From contig JAJZSX010000051.1 of assembly GCA_021849435.1 (NCBI GenBank), positions 1 to 10,999 on the forward strand: DNA of 10,999 bases, in the 5' to 3' direction. The stretch is from Actinomycetes bacterium (lineage in GTDB: Bacteria > Actinomycetota > Acidimicrobiia > Acidimicrobiales > RAAP-2). The translations under genes were made by a program, and so were the position numbers. The notes beneath the pieces were generated by a model, which did no database searches, had not been told where the DNA came from, and saw only the letters and a program-made list of their open reading frames with translations. Of the stretch, positions 1 through 5,532 are shown one piece after another. Every line of letters starts with the position of its first letter. Position 1 is the first letter of the stretch.

Positions 1-26
1 ACGTCGGGTTCGGTGTAGTCGCTCAC
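1..26 (-). CDS. Possible start of a divergent gene (N-terminal fragment only)
   Basis: Reading leftward from position 26, a GTG opens a frame that stays open to the window edge and encodes MSDYTEPD plus a partial codon. A TAnnnT box (TACATT, minus strand, 39-34) lies 7 bases before this GTG. That is the geometry of a leaderless transcript and matches other genes in this window. There is no Shine-Dalgarno in front of it. Only eight codons are visible, so the product cannot be named and the call rests on the start context alone. It could be chance. Confidence 0.4.
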
Positions 27-29
27 AGT

Positions 30-72
30 GGCCAATGTAGTCCTCGGTATCCAAGCGGCGATTGGCCGAGGA
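30..72 (+). other. Alternative inverted repeats in the sigma-factor leader
   Basis: GGCCAAT (30-36) is the perfect complement of ATTGGCC (61-67). TCCTCGG (41-47) is the perfect complement of CCGAGGA (66-72). The two pairings cross and share bases 66-67, so they exclude each other. The second would bury most of the GAGGAG ribosome-binding site (68-73) of the upstream sigma-factor start. Whether this RNA exists and folds is inference; 7-bp repeats also arise by chance in GC-rich DNA. Confidence 0.3.
34..39 (-). promoter_or_regulatory. Putative -10 box (TACATT) for the left-edge divergent gene
   Basis: Minus-strand TACATT fits the actinobacterial TAnnnT -10 pattern and stands 7 bases before a GTG at 26. 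No convincing -35 is seen, which is common in actinobacterial promoters. The inference is transcription starting at or next to the start codon. Confidence 0.35.
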
Positions 73-79
73 GTAAGAA

Positions 80-604
80 GTGGGAGACGTCGGACAGGGA
101 GGTGACGTGAGTCGCCGTCGGGAGCAGGCCTTTCGCGCGCTGGCTCAGAAGGTCACGCCCGAGGTCGGCCTCTACCTGCGCCGGCGCCTCTACCCCTTGC
201 CCGCGAGTGACCTCGACGACCTCGTTGAGGAGGTCTTGATCGTGCTCTGGCGCCGCTTCGACGACGTTCCTGAGGACGCCGAGGTCGCCTGGTCCATCGG
301 CGTGGCGCGCAACGTGCTGCGCAACGCCCAGCGCAGCGCCCGGCGCGCGAGCGCGCACGTGGCTCGTCCGGTGGGGCCTGACGCCTCGGCGGAGGACCAG
401 GTGGTGGCCGACGAGACGGTGCGCGCGGCTCTCGCGGCGCTCTCGCACGAGGATCGCGAACTGCTCACCCTGCACGCCTGGGACGGCCTTGGTACGCGCG
501 AGCTCGCCATTACCTACGGCATCACCGAGAACGCCGCGGCCGTGCGTCTCAGCCGGGCCCGGGCGCGCTTCGAGGCCCAGATGGCGGAGGTGGCCACGTG
601 GTGA
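80..604 (+). CDS. RNA polymerase sigma factor, ECF / sigma-70 family
   Basis: 174-residue sigma factor with only regions 2 and 4, the ECF layout. Region 2 (about 24-90) holds the acidic stretch SDLDDLVEEVLIVLWRRFDD and the AWSIGVARNVLRNAQRSARR helix that contacts the -10 element. Region 4 (about 112-170) has LSHEDRELLTLHAWDGLGTRE followed by the helix-turn-helix ITYGITENAAAVRLSRARAR, which reads the -35. It would direct core RNA polymerase to a small promoter set. Start choice is ambiguous: GTG at 80 has GAGGAG (68-73) 6 bases upstream, while in-frame GTG at 107 (165 residues) has GGGAGGTGA (97-105). The next gene follows after 37 bases and encodes a membrane-anchored protein, the usual place of a sigma regulator. 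The cognate promoter and ECF subgroup cannot be told from this window. Confidence 0.88.
   Translation: MGDVGQGGDVSRRREQAFRALAQKVTPEVGLYLRRRLYPLPASDLDDLVEEVLIVLWRRFDDVPEDAEVAWSIGVARNVLRNAQRSARRASAHVARPVGPDASAEDQVVADETVRAALAALSHEDRELLTLHAWDGLGTRELAITYGITENAAAVRLSRARARFEAQMAEVATW
97..105 (+). promoter_or_regulatory. Strong internal Shine-Dalgarno supporting an alternative sigma-factor start at 107
   Basis: GGGAGGTGA contains an eight-base perfect match (GGAGGTGA) to the 16S rRNA 3' end. It sits 4 bases (from GGAGG) before an in-frame GTG at 107. The upstream start at 80 has its own site GAGGAG. The sequence alone cannot say which start is used, or whether both are. Confidence 0.5.
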
Positions 605-641
605 AAGTTTCACGCTGCGCCGACATGAAGAAGGTGTGGAG

Positions 642-1823
642 ATGACGCCGTTCGAGCGCCTGGTCGCGAGCGACCCCTCGCGCGATATCGGGTACGCGCC
701 ACGCGATCTCGACGCGATGCTCGCGCGCGTGGTCGCCCAGCCCTACGCGCGCGTGCTCTCCTGGCGCGCCTTCAAGGCGCGGGTCCTCGCGGGCTTCACT
801 ACATCGTGCGCGGTGATGGCGGCGGCCACCTACGCCCTCGCGGGCGTCGGCCCGCCGCTCGTTCGCCTGACCTTCGCGGCCGCTCCCGCGCCCATGGCTG
901 CCCCAGCGCCGACGTACGCGACGTCCCAGAAGGTGACGGTCACCGGCTCTGGTTTCGTTGCGAGCGCGCCGACGTTGCTCGCCCGGAGGATCTCGACGAC
1001 GGTGCCGTCGCTAGCGACCTTCACCGTGATGGCGCCGCCGAGCGAACGCGACGCGGTCGCTACCCTCGCCAGAGCCCTCGGTGTAACGCTCGGCACGCCG
1101 AGGGCCATCATCGTGGCCCCGCCGGGTGCGCACGAGTGGACGGCGCGTGGCGTTGGCGGCACCGAGGCGTTCTTCGCGCGCGTGGGTGGCGTCGATCTGT
1201 GGCTCTACGGACCCGTTCTCTCCGCCGGGATGCCGAGTGCGCCGGCTGAGGCCACCTCGCTGGGCGGCCTGAGCAAGGCGGAGATTTCTCAGCGAGCCCT
1301 GGCGATCGTCCACGCGCTGGGTACGTTCGACACCGGCGTGCCCGTCGTGGGCGGCGGCGCGGCGTTCGTGCGAGGAGCGCCGACGACCGTGGTGGTGCCG
1401 ATCTTGATTGACGGGCACTGGTCGAACCTCTCGGACACCGTCATGCTCGACGCGCGCGGTCGCGTGATCTCCGCTCGCGGGGCGATGTTCTCCCTCGGAC
1501 CGCCGACGTCCTATCCGCTCATCTCGCCGCGCGCCGCCGCCTCTCACGTCGGTGAGCAGGCCGCGATCTTCGCCCACGGGTTGACGCCGTTGGGCTGGCC
1601 CGGCTACGAGTCCTCGGGTGCCGCCCTGCCCACCGGGACGCTGCGCCTGAGCCAGTCGATCGCGCAGTATCGGATCTTGGTCGACGCCCATGGCGTCGGT
1701 CACGCGCTGCCGATCTATCAGTACGTGGGTCGGTCGAATGGTTCGCGCGAGGTCGTGCTCGACGCGCTGGCAATCAACCCTCGCTACCTGGTCTACGAGG
1801 TCCACGGGAACCCTACGCAGTGA
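642..1823 (+). CDS. Single-pass membrane protein, probable partner of the ECF sigma factor
   Basis: 393 residues, family not recognised. The N-terminal 45 or so residues look cytoplasmic and basic near the membrane (WRAFKARVLAG). A hydrophobic segment (about 47-69) follows, then an Ala/Pro-rich linker (about 79-91) and an exported region of about 300 residues. The C-terminal half (about 208-305) has two alpha/beta-looking stretches, one with VVVPILIDGHWSNLSDTVML followed by a YPLISPRAAASHV segment; the latter is a loose PepSY/regulatory-domain-like resemblance only. There is no HxxxCxxC zinc anti-sigma motif. Position 37 bases after a sigma gene suggests a signal-sensing or anti-sigma role, with the short cytoplasmic tail binding sigma; this is inference. 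ATG 642 is chosen because AAGG (631-634) lies 7 bases upstream; the open frame extends back to 489, but that part overlaps the sigma gene. Confidence 0.72.
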   Translation: MTPFERLVASDPSRDIGYAPRDLDAMLARVVAQPYARVLSWRAFKARVLAGFTTSCAVMAAATYALAGVGPPLVRLTFAAAPAPMAAPAPTYATSQKVTVTGSGFVASAPTLLARRISTTVPSLATFTVMAPPSERDAVATLARALGVTLGTPRAIIVAPPGAHEWTARGVGGTEAFFARVGGVDLWLYGPVLSAGMPSAPAEATSLGGLSKAEISQRALAIVHALGTFDTGVPVVGGGAAFVRGAPTTVVVPILIDGHWSNLSDTVMLDARGRVISARGAMFSLGPPTSYPLISPRAAASHVGEQAAIFAHGLTPLGWPGYESSGAALPTGTLRLSQSIAQYRILVDAHGVGHALPIYQYVGRSNGSREVVLDALAINPRYLVYEVHGNPTQ

Positions 1824-1828
1824 CGATC

Positions 1829-1834
1829 TAGCCT
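1829..1834 (+). promoter_or_regulatory. Putative -10 box (TAGCCT) giving a leaderless crotonase mRNA
   Basis: TAGCCT fits TAnnnT and lies exactly 6 bases before the GTG at 1841, in the 17-base gap after the upstream stop codon. No Shine-Dalgarno precedes the GTG, so transcription starting at the start codon would explain initiation. The upstream -35 region lies inside the previous gene. Confidence 0.45.
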
Positions 1835-1840
1835 CAGTTC

Positions 1841-2509
1841 GTGGACATGTCAGTCGAATTCGACGGTGACGTCGCCGTCATCACGTGGAACGACGTCGAG
1901 AACCGGATCCATCGCGAGTCACTGGCTCGCCTGCACGAGGTACTCGACGAGCTCGAGTCGCGCAGCGGTCCCCTGGCCGTCGTCCTTACCGGCACCGGCA
2001 AGTTCTTCTCCAACGGCGTGGACCTGGTGAACTTCGGCCACGATCTCGACGAGTTGCGCGAGATCTTCAAGGAGCTTCACCGGACCGTGGCGCGCCTCGT
2101 CGTGTTCCCGGCCTACACCGTGGGTGCCCTTAACGGGCACACCTTCGCGGGCGGCGCGTTGATCGCTTGTGCGCTCGATCATCGAGTGATGCGCGAGGAC
2201 CGCGGGTTCTGGTGCATGAACGAAGCTGACATCGGCCTGCCACTTGATGAGAAGCTCTCGGCGATCCTGTTCAACCGCCTGCCGCGCGCCAGCGCGATCG
2301 AGGCGATGCTGACGGCGCGTCGCTACGGCGGTGCCGACGCTCTCGCTGCCGGCATGGTCGAAGAGGTCGCGAGCGAGTCCGACGTCCTCGCGCGCGCCGT
2401 GGCGATCGCCGCGGCGATGGCTGGCAAGGACCGCGCGGTGCTCGTCAAGCACAAGCGTCTCGCGCACCGTGCGCTCGTCACGACGCTGGGATTTCCCGAG
2501 TACCTCTAG
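1841..2509 (+). CDS. Enoyl-CoA hydratase/isomerase family protein, likely delta3,delta2-enoyl-CoA isomerase
   Basis: 222-residue crotonase-fold protein. The CoA oxyanion-hole loops are visible as FFSNGVDL (55-62) and NGHTFAGGALIACALD (98-113). The second hydratase glutamate (Glu144 in rat enoyl-CoA hydratase) aligns with Leu107. The other (Glu164) is kept as Glu128 in MREDRGFWCMNEADIGLP. A single catalytic glutamate in an NE/SE-type motif, preceded by M-R-x-D-R-G-F, is the pattern of delta3,delta2-enoyl-CoA isomerases, especially plant peroxisomal forms. These move double bonds during beta-oxidation of unsaturated fatty acids. No hydratase activity is expected. Start GTG 1841 fits a leaderless transcript; ATG 1847 is an alternative. 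It probably has its own promoter, and its stop overlaps that of the convergent bioY. The exact substrate is unproven. Confidence 0.85.
   Translation: MDMSVEFDGDVAVITWNDVENRIHRESLARLHEVLDELESRSGPLAVVLTGTGKFFSNGVDLVNFGHDLDELREIFKELHRTVARLVVFPAYTVGALNGHTFAGGALIACALDHRVMREDRGFWCMNEADIGLPLDEKLSAILFNRLPRASAIEAMLTARRYGGADALAAGMVEEVASESDVLARAVAIAAAMAGKDRAVLVKHKRLAHRALVTTLGFPEYL
2506..2509. other. CTAG shared by two convergent stop codons
   Basis: The crotonase gene ends with TAG at 2507-2509 on the plus strand. bioY ends with TAG at 2508-2506 on the minus strand. The palindrome CTAG therefore supplies both stops, and there is no room for an intergenic terminator. Confidence 0.9.
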
Positions 2510-3099
2510 TTGTTGTCCGCGCCCGAGCGCTGAACCACTCGCCAGGCGGCGGGCAGGGTGAGACCGGCCAGCAGCGCCTTGATGAGGTCGCCGATGACGA
2601 AGGGGACGAAGCCGAGAGAGATCGCGCGTGCGAGGCCCACGTGCAGTGACAGCGCGAGCCACGGCAGGGCGATCGCGTAGAGGGCCGCCTCACCGGCGAT
2701 CATCGATGCCGCCGCACGCGCGACGGTGCGGTCGTGTCGGCGCGCGGCGAGGGCGCCGGTGACCGCGCCCGCGGCGACGAAGCCGAGGAGGTAGCCGAAC
2801 GTGGCGCCGGCGGCGCCGCTCGCGTGTCCGGCGAACCAGGGGACTCCGGCGACGCCGGCCACCACGTAGAGGGCCATCGACAGGCTGGCGCGCCGCCAGC
2901 CGAGGGCCGCGCCGGCCAGCAGCACCCCGAGGGTCTGACCGGTCACCGGTACCGGCGTGAAGGACAGATGGATCGAGATCTGGGCGAGCGCGCCGACGAA
3001 GGCGGCGGCGCCGACGACCAGGGCGACGTTCGCCGTCGTGGACGCCGAGATCGTGTCAACGAGGACGCCGGGTCGAGTGAGCGGTGCGGTGGTGGACAT
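2506..3099 (-). CDS. bioY: Biotin transporter substrate-binding subunit BioY
   Basis: 197-residue, very hydrophobic protein with about six membrane segments, the S component of an ECF-type vitamin transporter for biotin. BioY hallmarks are present in order: FTPVPVTGQTLGVLLAG (47-63), LSMALYVVAGVAGVPWFAG (73-91), ATFGYLLGF (99-107) and FVIGDLIKALLAG (167-179), which carries the conserved Asp and Lys near the biotin site. No energising subunits (EcfA/EcfT or BioM/BioN) are adjacent, so it is either a solitary BioY or uses a shared module elsewhere. ATG start has GGGAG (3108-3104) 4 bases upstream. It lies 35 bases after rfbA on the same strand and could be co-transcribed with it. Its stop overlaps the convergent crotonase stop in one CTAG. 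I see no BirA-type inverted operator. Confidence 0.93.
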   Translation of the reverse strand: MSTTAPLTRPGVLVDTISASTTANVALVVGAAAFVGALAQISIHLSFTPVPVTGQTLGVLLAGAALGWRRASLSMALYVVAGVAGVPWFAGHASGAAGATFGYLLGFVAAGAVTGALAARRHDRTVARAAASMIAGEAALYAIALPWLALSLHVGLARAISLGFVPFVIGDLIKALLAGLTLPAAWRVVQRSGADNN

Positions 3100-3113
3100 G
3101 TTTCTCCCTAGTG

Positions 3114-3136
3114 GTTGGTTGTGACGGACGTTGGTT
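3114..3136 (-). repeat. Direct repeat AACCAAC x2 in the rfbA-bioY gap
   Basis: On the minus strand AACCAAC occurs at 3136-3130 and again at 3120-3114, 16 bases start to start. The first copy overlaps the rfbA stop codon and the second ends 14 bases before the bioY ATG. A repeat with 1.5-turn phasing just upstream of a vitamin transporter could be a regulator site, but it matches no biotin operator I know and could be chance. Confidence 0.35.
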
Positions 3137-3917
3137 AGAGCCAGCCCTGGTCGCGGGCGATCTGCTCGACGTCGCCGATGCGCATCCCGGTGCGGTGCTG
3201 GAGCGTGCGGATCAGCCCGCCGGCCTCGTAGAGCGACTCGTGCGTGCCGGTGTCGAGCCAGGTGGTCGCGCGCGAGAGCACCTCTACACGCAGCTCGCCA
3301 CGCTCGAGGTAGGCGTTATTGAGAGCGGTGATCTCGAGCTCGCCGCGCGCGCTCGGGGTCAGCGCGCGCGCGAACGCCGAGGCCCGCTCGTCGTAGAAGT
3401 AGATCCCCGGCACCGCGAAGCTGCTCTTGGGCTCGGCGGGCTTCTCCTCGATGGAGAGGACACGTCCGTCGTCGTCGAACTCGACCACGCCGTAGGCGCG
3501 CGGATCGCTCACCTGGTAGGCGAAGATCAGCGCGCCAGCGACCGCGGTGTTCTGGGCGAGGTGGGTGCCCAGCCCCGGGCCGTAGAAGAGGTTGTCGCCG
3601 AGGATGAGAGCACACTTGCTGCCGGCGAGGAACTCCTCGCCCAGGATGAGTGCTTCGGCCAGGCCGTTGGGATTTTCCTGGATGATCCAGGACAGCTCGA
3701 GGCCCAGGTGCGAGCCGTCGCCCAGGAGGCGCTGGAACGCGGCCTGGTCGTGGGGTGTCGTGATCAGCAGGATCTCGCGCAACCCCGCGAGCATCAGCGT
3801 GGAGAGCGGGTAGTAGATCATGGGCTTGTCGTAGATCGGCAGCAACTGCTTGGACACGGCCCGGGTGATGGGGTGCAGGCGCGTTCCGCTGCCGCCCGCC
3901 AGGATGATTCCCTTCAC
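3135..3917 (-). CDS. rfbA: Glucose-1-phosphate thymidylyltransferase
   Basis: 260-residue nucleotidyltransferase making dTDP-glucose from dTTP and glucose-1-phosphate, the first step of dTDP-deoxysugar synthesis. The family pattern is clear: nucleotide-binding [14 protein letters not shown] (3-16), [20 protein letters not shown] (22-41), metal-binding Asp in [10 protein letters not shown] (106-115), AYGVVEFD (141-148), sugar-binding EEKP with Lys159, and [11 protein letters not shown] (219-229). It ends at GWL, about 28-30 residues short of typical RmlA (about 288-292), so the C-terminal helices are missing; the catalytic core is complete. GTG 3917 is the start because the first conserved residues follow immediately. 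There is no Shine-Dalgarno, and TATACT lies 6 bases upstream, implying a leaderless mRNA. The gene diverges from rfbB and is followed by bioY. Confidence 0.94.
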   Translation of the reverse strand: MKGIILAGGSGTRLHPITRAVSKQLLPIYDKPMIYYPLSTLMLAGLREILLITTPHDQAAFQRLLGDGSHLGLELSWIIQENPNGLAEALILGEEFLAGSKCALILGDNLFYGPGLGTHLAQNTAVAGALIFAYQVSDPRAYGVVEFDDDGRVLSIEEKPAEPKSSFAVPGIYFYDERASAFARALTPSARGELEITALNNAYLERGELRVEVLSRATTWLDTGTHESLYEAGGLIRTLQHRTGMRIGDVEQIARDQGWL

Positions 3918-3922
3918 TCCAT

Positions 3923-3928
3923 TAGTAT
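3923..3928 (+). promoter_or_regulatory. Putative -10 box (TAGTAT) for rfbB-rfbC
   Basis: Plus-strand TAGTAT fits TAnnnT and overlaps the rfbA -10 on the other strand by five bases. A start about 7 bases downstream would leave a leader of roughly 30 bases containing the GAGGTG ribosome-binding site (3955-3960), 5 bases before the rfbB ATG. TATAAG at 3926 is an alternative. Confidence 0.4.
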
Positions 3929-3929
3929 A
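3924..3929 (-). promoter_or_regulatory. Putative -10 box (TATACT) for rfbA
   Basis: Minus-strand TATACT differs from TATAAT at one base and stands exactly 6 bases before the rfbA GTG. It lies in the only AT-rich patch (about 3920-3932) of the rfbA-rfbB gap. The spacing implies transcription starting at the start codon. Confidence 0.55.
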
Positions 3930-3965
3930 AGAGGCCGTTCCCGGGCCGAGAATTGAGGTGTCGCC

Positions 3966-4940
3966 ATGCGCGCAGTGATCACCGGCGCCGCCGGATTCAT
4001 CGGGTCGCGCTTTAGCGAGATGTTCCTCGCCGAGGCCACGCGACTGGGTTACGACGAGGTCGTGCTCGTGGACGCGCTGACCTACTCGGGGCGCCGCGAG
4101 AACATTGAGGCCGTTCTCGCCGATAAGCGCGTGAGCTTCGTTCACGGCTCGATCACCGACGCGGCCACCTGCGAGAGCGCCCTCGAAGGCGCGCGCGCGG
4201 TCATCCACTTCGCGGCCGAGAGTCACGTGGACCGCTCGATCTCGAGCGCGCGGGCCTTCTACGAGACCAACGTGATCGGCACCCACCAGCTGCTCGAGAG
4301 CGCGCGCTCGCGTTCGGTGGCCCGTTTCATCCACGTCTCGACCGACGAGGTATACGGAACGATTCCACACGGATCGTGGCGCGAGGACCACCTGCTCGAG
4401 CCCAACTCGCCCTACTCGTCGTCCAAGGCCGCCTCGGACCTTGCGGCGCTGGCCTATCACCGTACCTACGGGCTCGACGTGTGTGTGACGCGCTGCTCGA
4501 ACAACTACGGTCCGCGCCAGTACCCCGAGAAGGTCATCCCCCTCTTCGTGACCAACCTCTTCGACGGTCTTTCGGTCCCGCTCTACGGTGACGGACTGAA
4601 CGTGCGCGACTGGCTCCACGTCGACGACCACTGCCGCGGTGTGCTCGCGGTCCTCGAGGGCGGGCGTGCGGGCGAGATTTACAACATCGGTGGCGGCACT
4701 GAGCTGACGAACCGCGAGCTGACCGCGCGCCTGCTCGATCTCTGTGGCGCCGAGGAGTCGAGCATCGAGCCGGTCGCCGACCGCCTCGGACACGACCGGC
4801 GCTACAGCGTCGACTGGACCAAGATTCACACCGAGCTGGGCTACACCCCCCAGGTCGACTTCGCTCAGGGCCTGGCCGCGACCGTTCAGTGGTATCGCGA
4901 CAACGAGGCGTGGTGGCGGCCCCTCAAGGGAGCGATGTGA
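3966..4940 (+). CDS. rfbB: dTDP-glucose 4,6-dehydratase
   Basis: 324-residue extended short-chain dehydrogenase/reductase that converts dTDP-glucose to dTDP-4-keto-6-deoxyglucose with bound NAD. The Rossmann NAD loop is GAAGFIG (7-13). The dehydratase signature STDEVYG (125-131) supplies Thr126, Asp127 and Glu128. The YxxxK pair is Tyr150 and Lys154. RmlB-specific blocks [17 protein letters not shown] (178-194) and [15 protein letters not shown] (208-222) separate it from other sugar epimerases. Length is normal. ATG 3966 follows GAGGTG with 5 bases between. Its stop overlaps the rfbC start in GTGA, so the two are surely co-transcribed. It diverges from rfbA, which supplies its substrate. Confidence 0.96.
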   Translation: MRAVITGAAGFIGSRFSEMFLAEATRLGYDEVVLVDALTYSGRRENIEAVLADKRVSFVHGSITDAATCESALEGARAVIHFAAESHVDRSISSARAFYETNVIGTHQLLESARSRSVARFIHVSTDEVYGTIPHGSWREDHLLEPNSPYSSSKAASDLAALAYHRTYGLDVCVTRCSNNYGPRQYPEKVIPLFVTNLFDGLSVPLYGDGLNVRDWLHVDDHCRGVLAVLEGGRAGEIYNIGGGTELTNRELTARLLDLCGAEESSIEPVADRLGHDRRYSVDWTKIHTELGYTPQVDFAQGLAATVQWYRDNEAWWRPLKGAM

Positions 4941-5500
4941 ACATCGTCGAACTCTCGATCGCCGGTGCCTGGCTACTCGAGAGCCCGGTGTGGGCCGACG
5001 AGCGCGGGTTCTTTCGCGAATGGTTCCGTCGGCCGGACTTTCTCAACGAGAGCGCGGACTTTTGCGCCCGCCAGGCCAACCTCTCGCACTCGGTGAAGAA
5101 CACCGTGCGCGGTTTGCACTACTCGCTCGCCCCCGAGGGTCAGGCGAAGCTCGTGACCTGCGCCGCCGGAGAGATCGACGACGTGCTCGTCGACGTGCGG
5201 GTGGGCTCGCCGACCTTCGGCGCGGTGGAGATCGTGCACTTGGGTGGCGACTCCGGCCGCTCGGTCTACCTGCCCGCCGGACTCGCGCACGGGTTCTGTG
5301 TCTCGAGTGACACCGGGGTGCTCGTCTATCTGCTGTCGTCGGTGTTTAACGCCCCGGTAGAGCTCGAGATCAACCCCTTCGACGACGAGCTCGCCGTCGC
5401 GTGGCCCCTCGAGGGTGAGCCGATCGTCAGCGAGAAGGACGCCACCGCGCCCACCTTCGCGCAGCGACGCGATGCCGGTCAGCTGCCGGCGTTCGTCTAA
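4937..5500 (+). CDS. rfbC: dTDP-4-dehydrorhamnose 3,5-epimerase family protein
   Basis: 187-residue cupin-fold epimerase acting on dTDP-4-keto-6-deoxyglucose from the rfbB product. Aligned by eye with M. tuberculosis RmlC, the catalytic base His62 is His61 in VRGLHYS, Lys72 is Lys71 in GQAKLVTC, His119 is His118 in GLAHGF, and the catalytic acid Tyr132 is Tyr131 in VLVYLLSS. The nearby active-site Tyr138 is replaced by Phe137, and the following NP is NAP with no length change. This might shift the balance between C5 and C3 epimerisation. Start GTG 4937 overlaps the rfbB stop by 4 bases and has AAGGGAG (4926-4932) upstream. No rfbD reductase follows; the next gene is deoC, so the final sugar cannot be told from here. 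Confidence 0.92.
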   Translation: MNIVELSIAGAWLLESPVWADERGFFREWFRRPDFLNESADFCARQANLSHSVKNTVRGLHYSLAPEGQAKLVTCAAGEIDDVLVDVRVGSPTFGAVEIVHLGGDSGRSVYLPAGLAHGFCVSSDTGVLVYLLSSVFNAPVELEINPFDDELAVAWPLEGEPIVSEKDATAPTFAQRRDAGQLPAFV

Positions 5501-5522
5501 AGCCAGTTCGATCGGGTCTTGG

Positions 5523-5528
5523 TAGCGT
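5523..5528 (+). promoter_or_regulatory. Putative -10 box (TAGCGT) for the deoC operon
   Basis: TAGCGT fits TAnnnT in the short gap after rfbC. It lies 4 bases before ATG 5533 and 7 bases before GTG 5536, with no Shine-Dalgarno in between. It could drive a leaderless five-gene nucleoside-degradation transcript, separate from rfbBC. No clear -35 is seen. Confidence 0.4.
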
Positions 5529-5532
5529 GGCG

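Noticed and set aside
489..641. An upstream GTG start for the membrane protein within the sigma gene, adding 51 residues.
   Set aside because: The extra part is Pro/Arg/Ser-rich and out of frame with the sigma gene; ATG 642 has a spaced AAGG site and a natural N terminus.
1806..1834. GGGAAC 17 bases before TAGCCT looked like an ECF-type -35, hinting that the sigma factor controls the crotonase.
   Set aside because: No matching ECF -10 is present at proper distance, and the same hexamer near rfbA has the wrong spacing. It is not seen upstream of the sigma gene.
3100..3137. Possible biotin operator or riboswitch before bioY.
   Set aside because: Only 35 bases lie between the genes; the repeats are direct, not the inverted BirA-type palindrome, and there is no room for a structured riboswitch.
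3084..3956. A 290-codon plus-strand open frame opposite rfbA.
   Set aside because: It is a shadow of rfbA and the rfbA-bioY gap, with no family features.
3918..4829. The rfbA frame stays open upstream of its GTG, opposite rfbB, suggesting a 564-residue fusion protein.
   Set aside because: The extension is antisense to a clear rfbB gene and looks like low-information Arg/Val/Gly-rich translation; RfbA similarity starts exactly at GTG 3917, which has its own -10 box.
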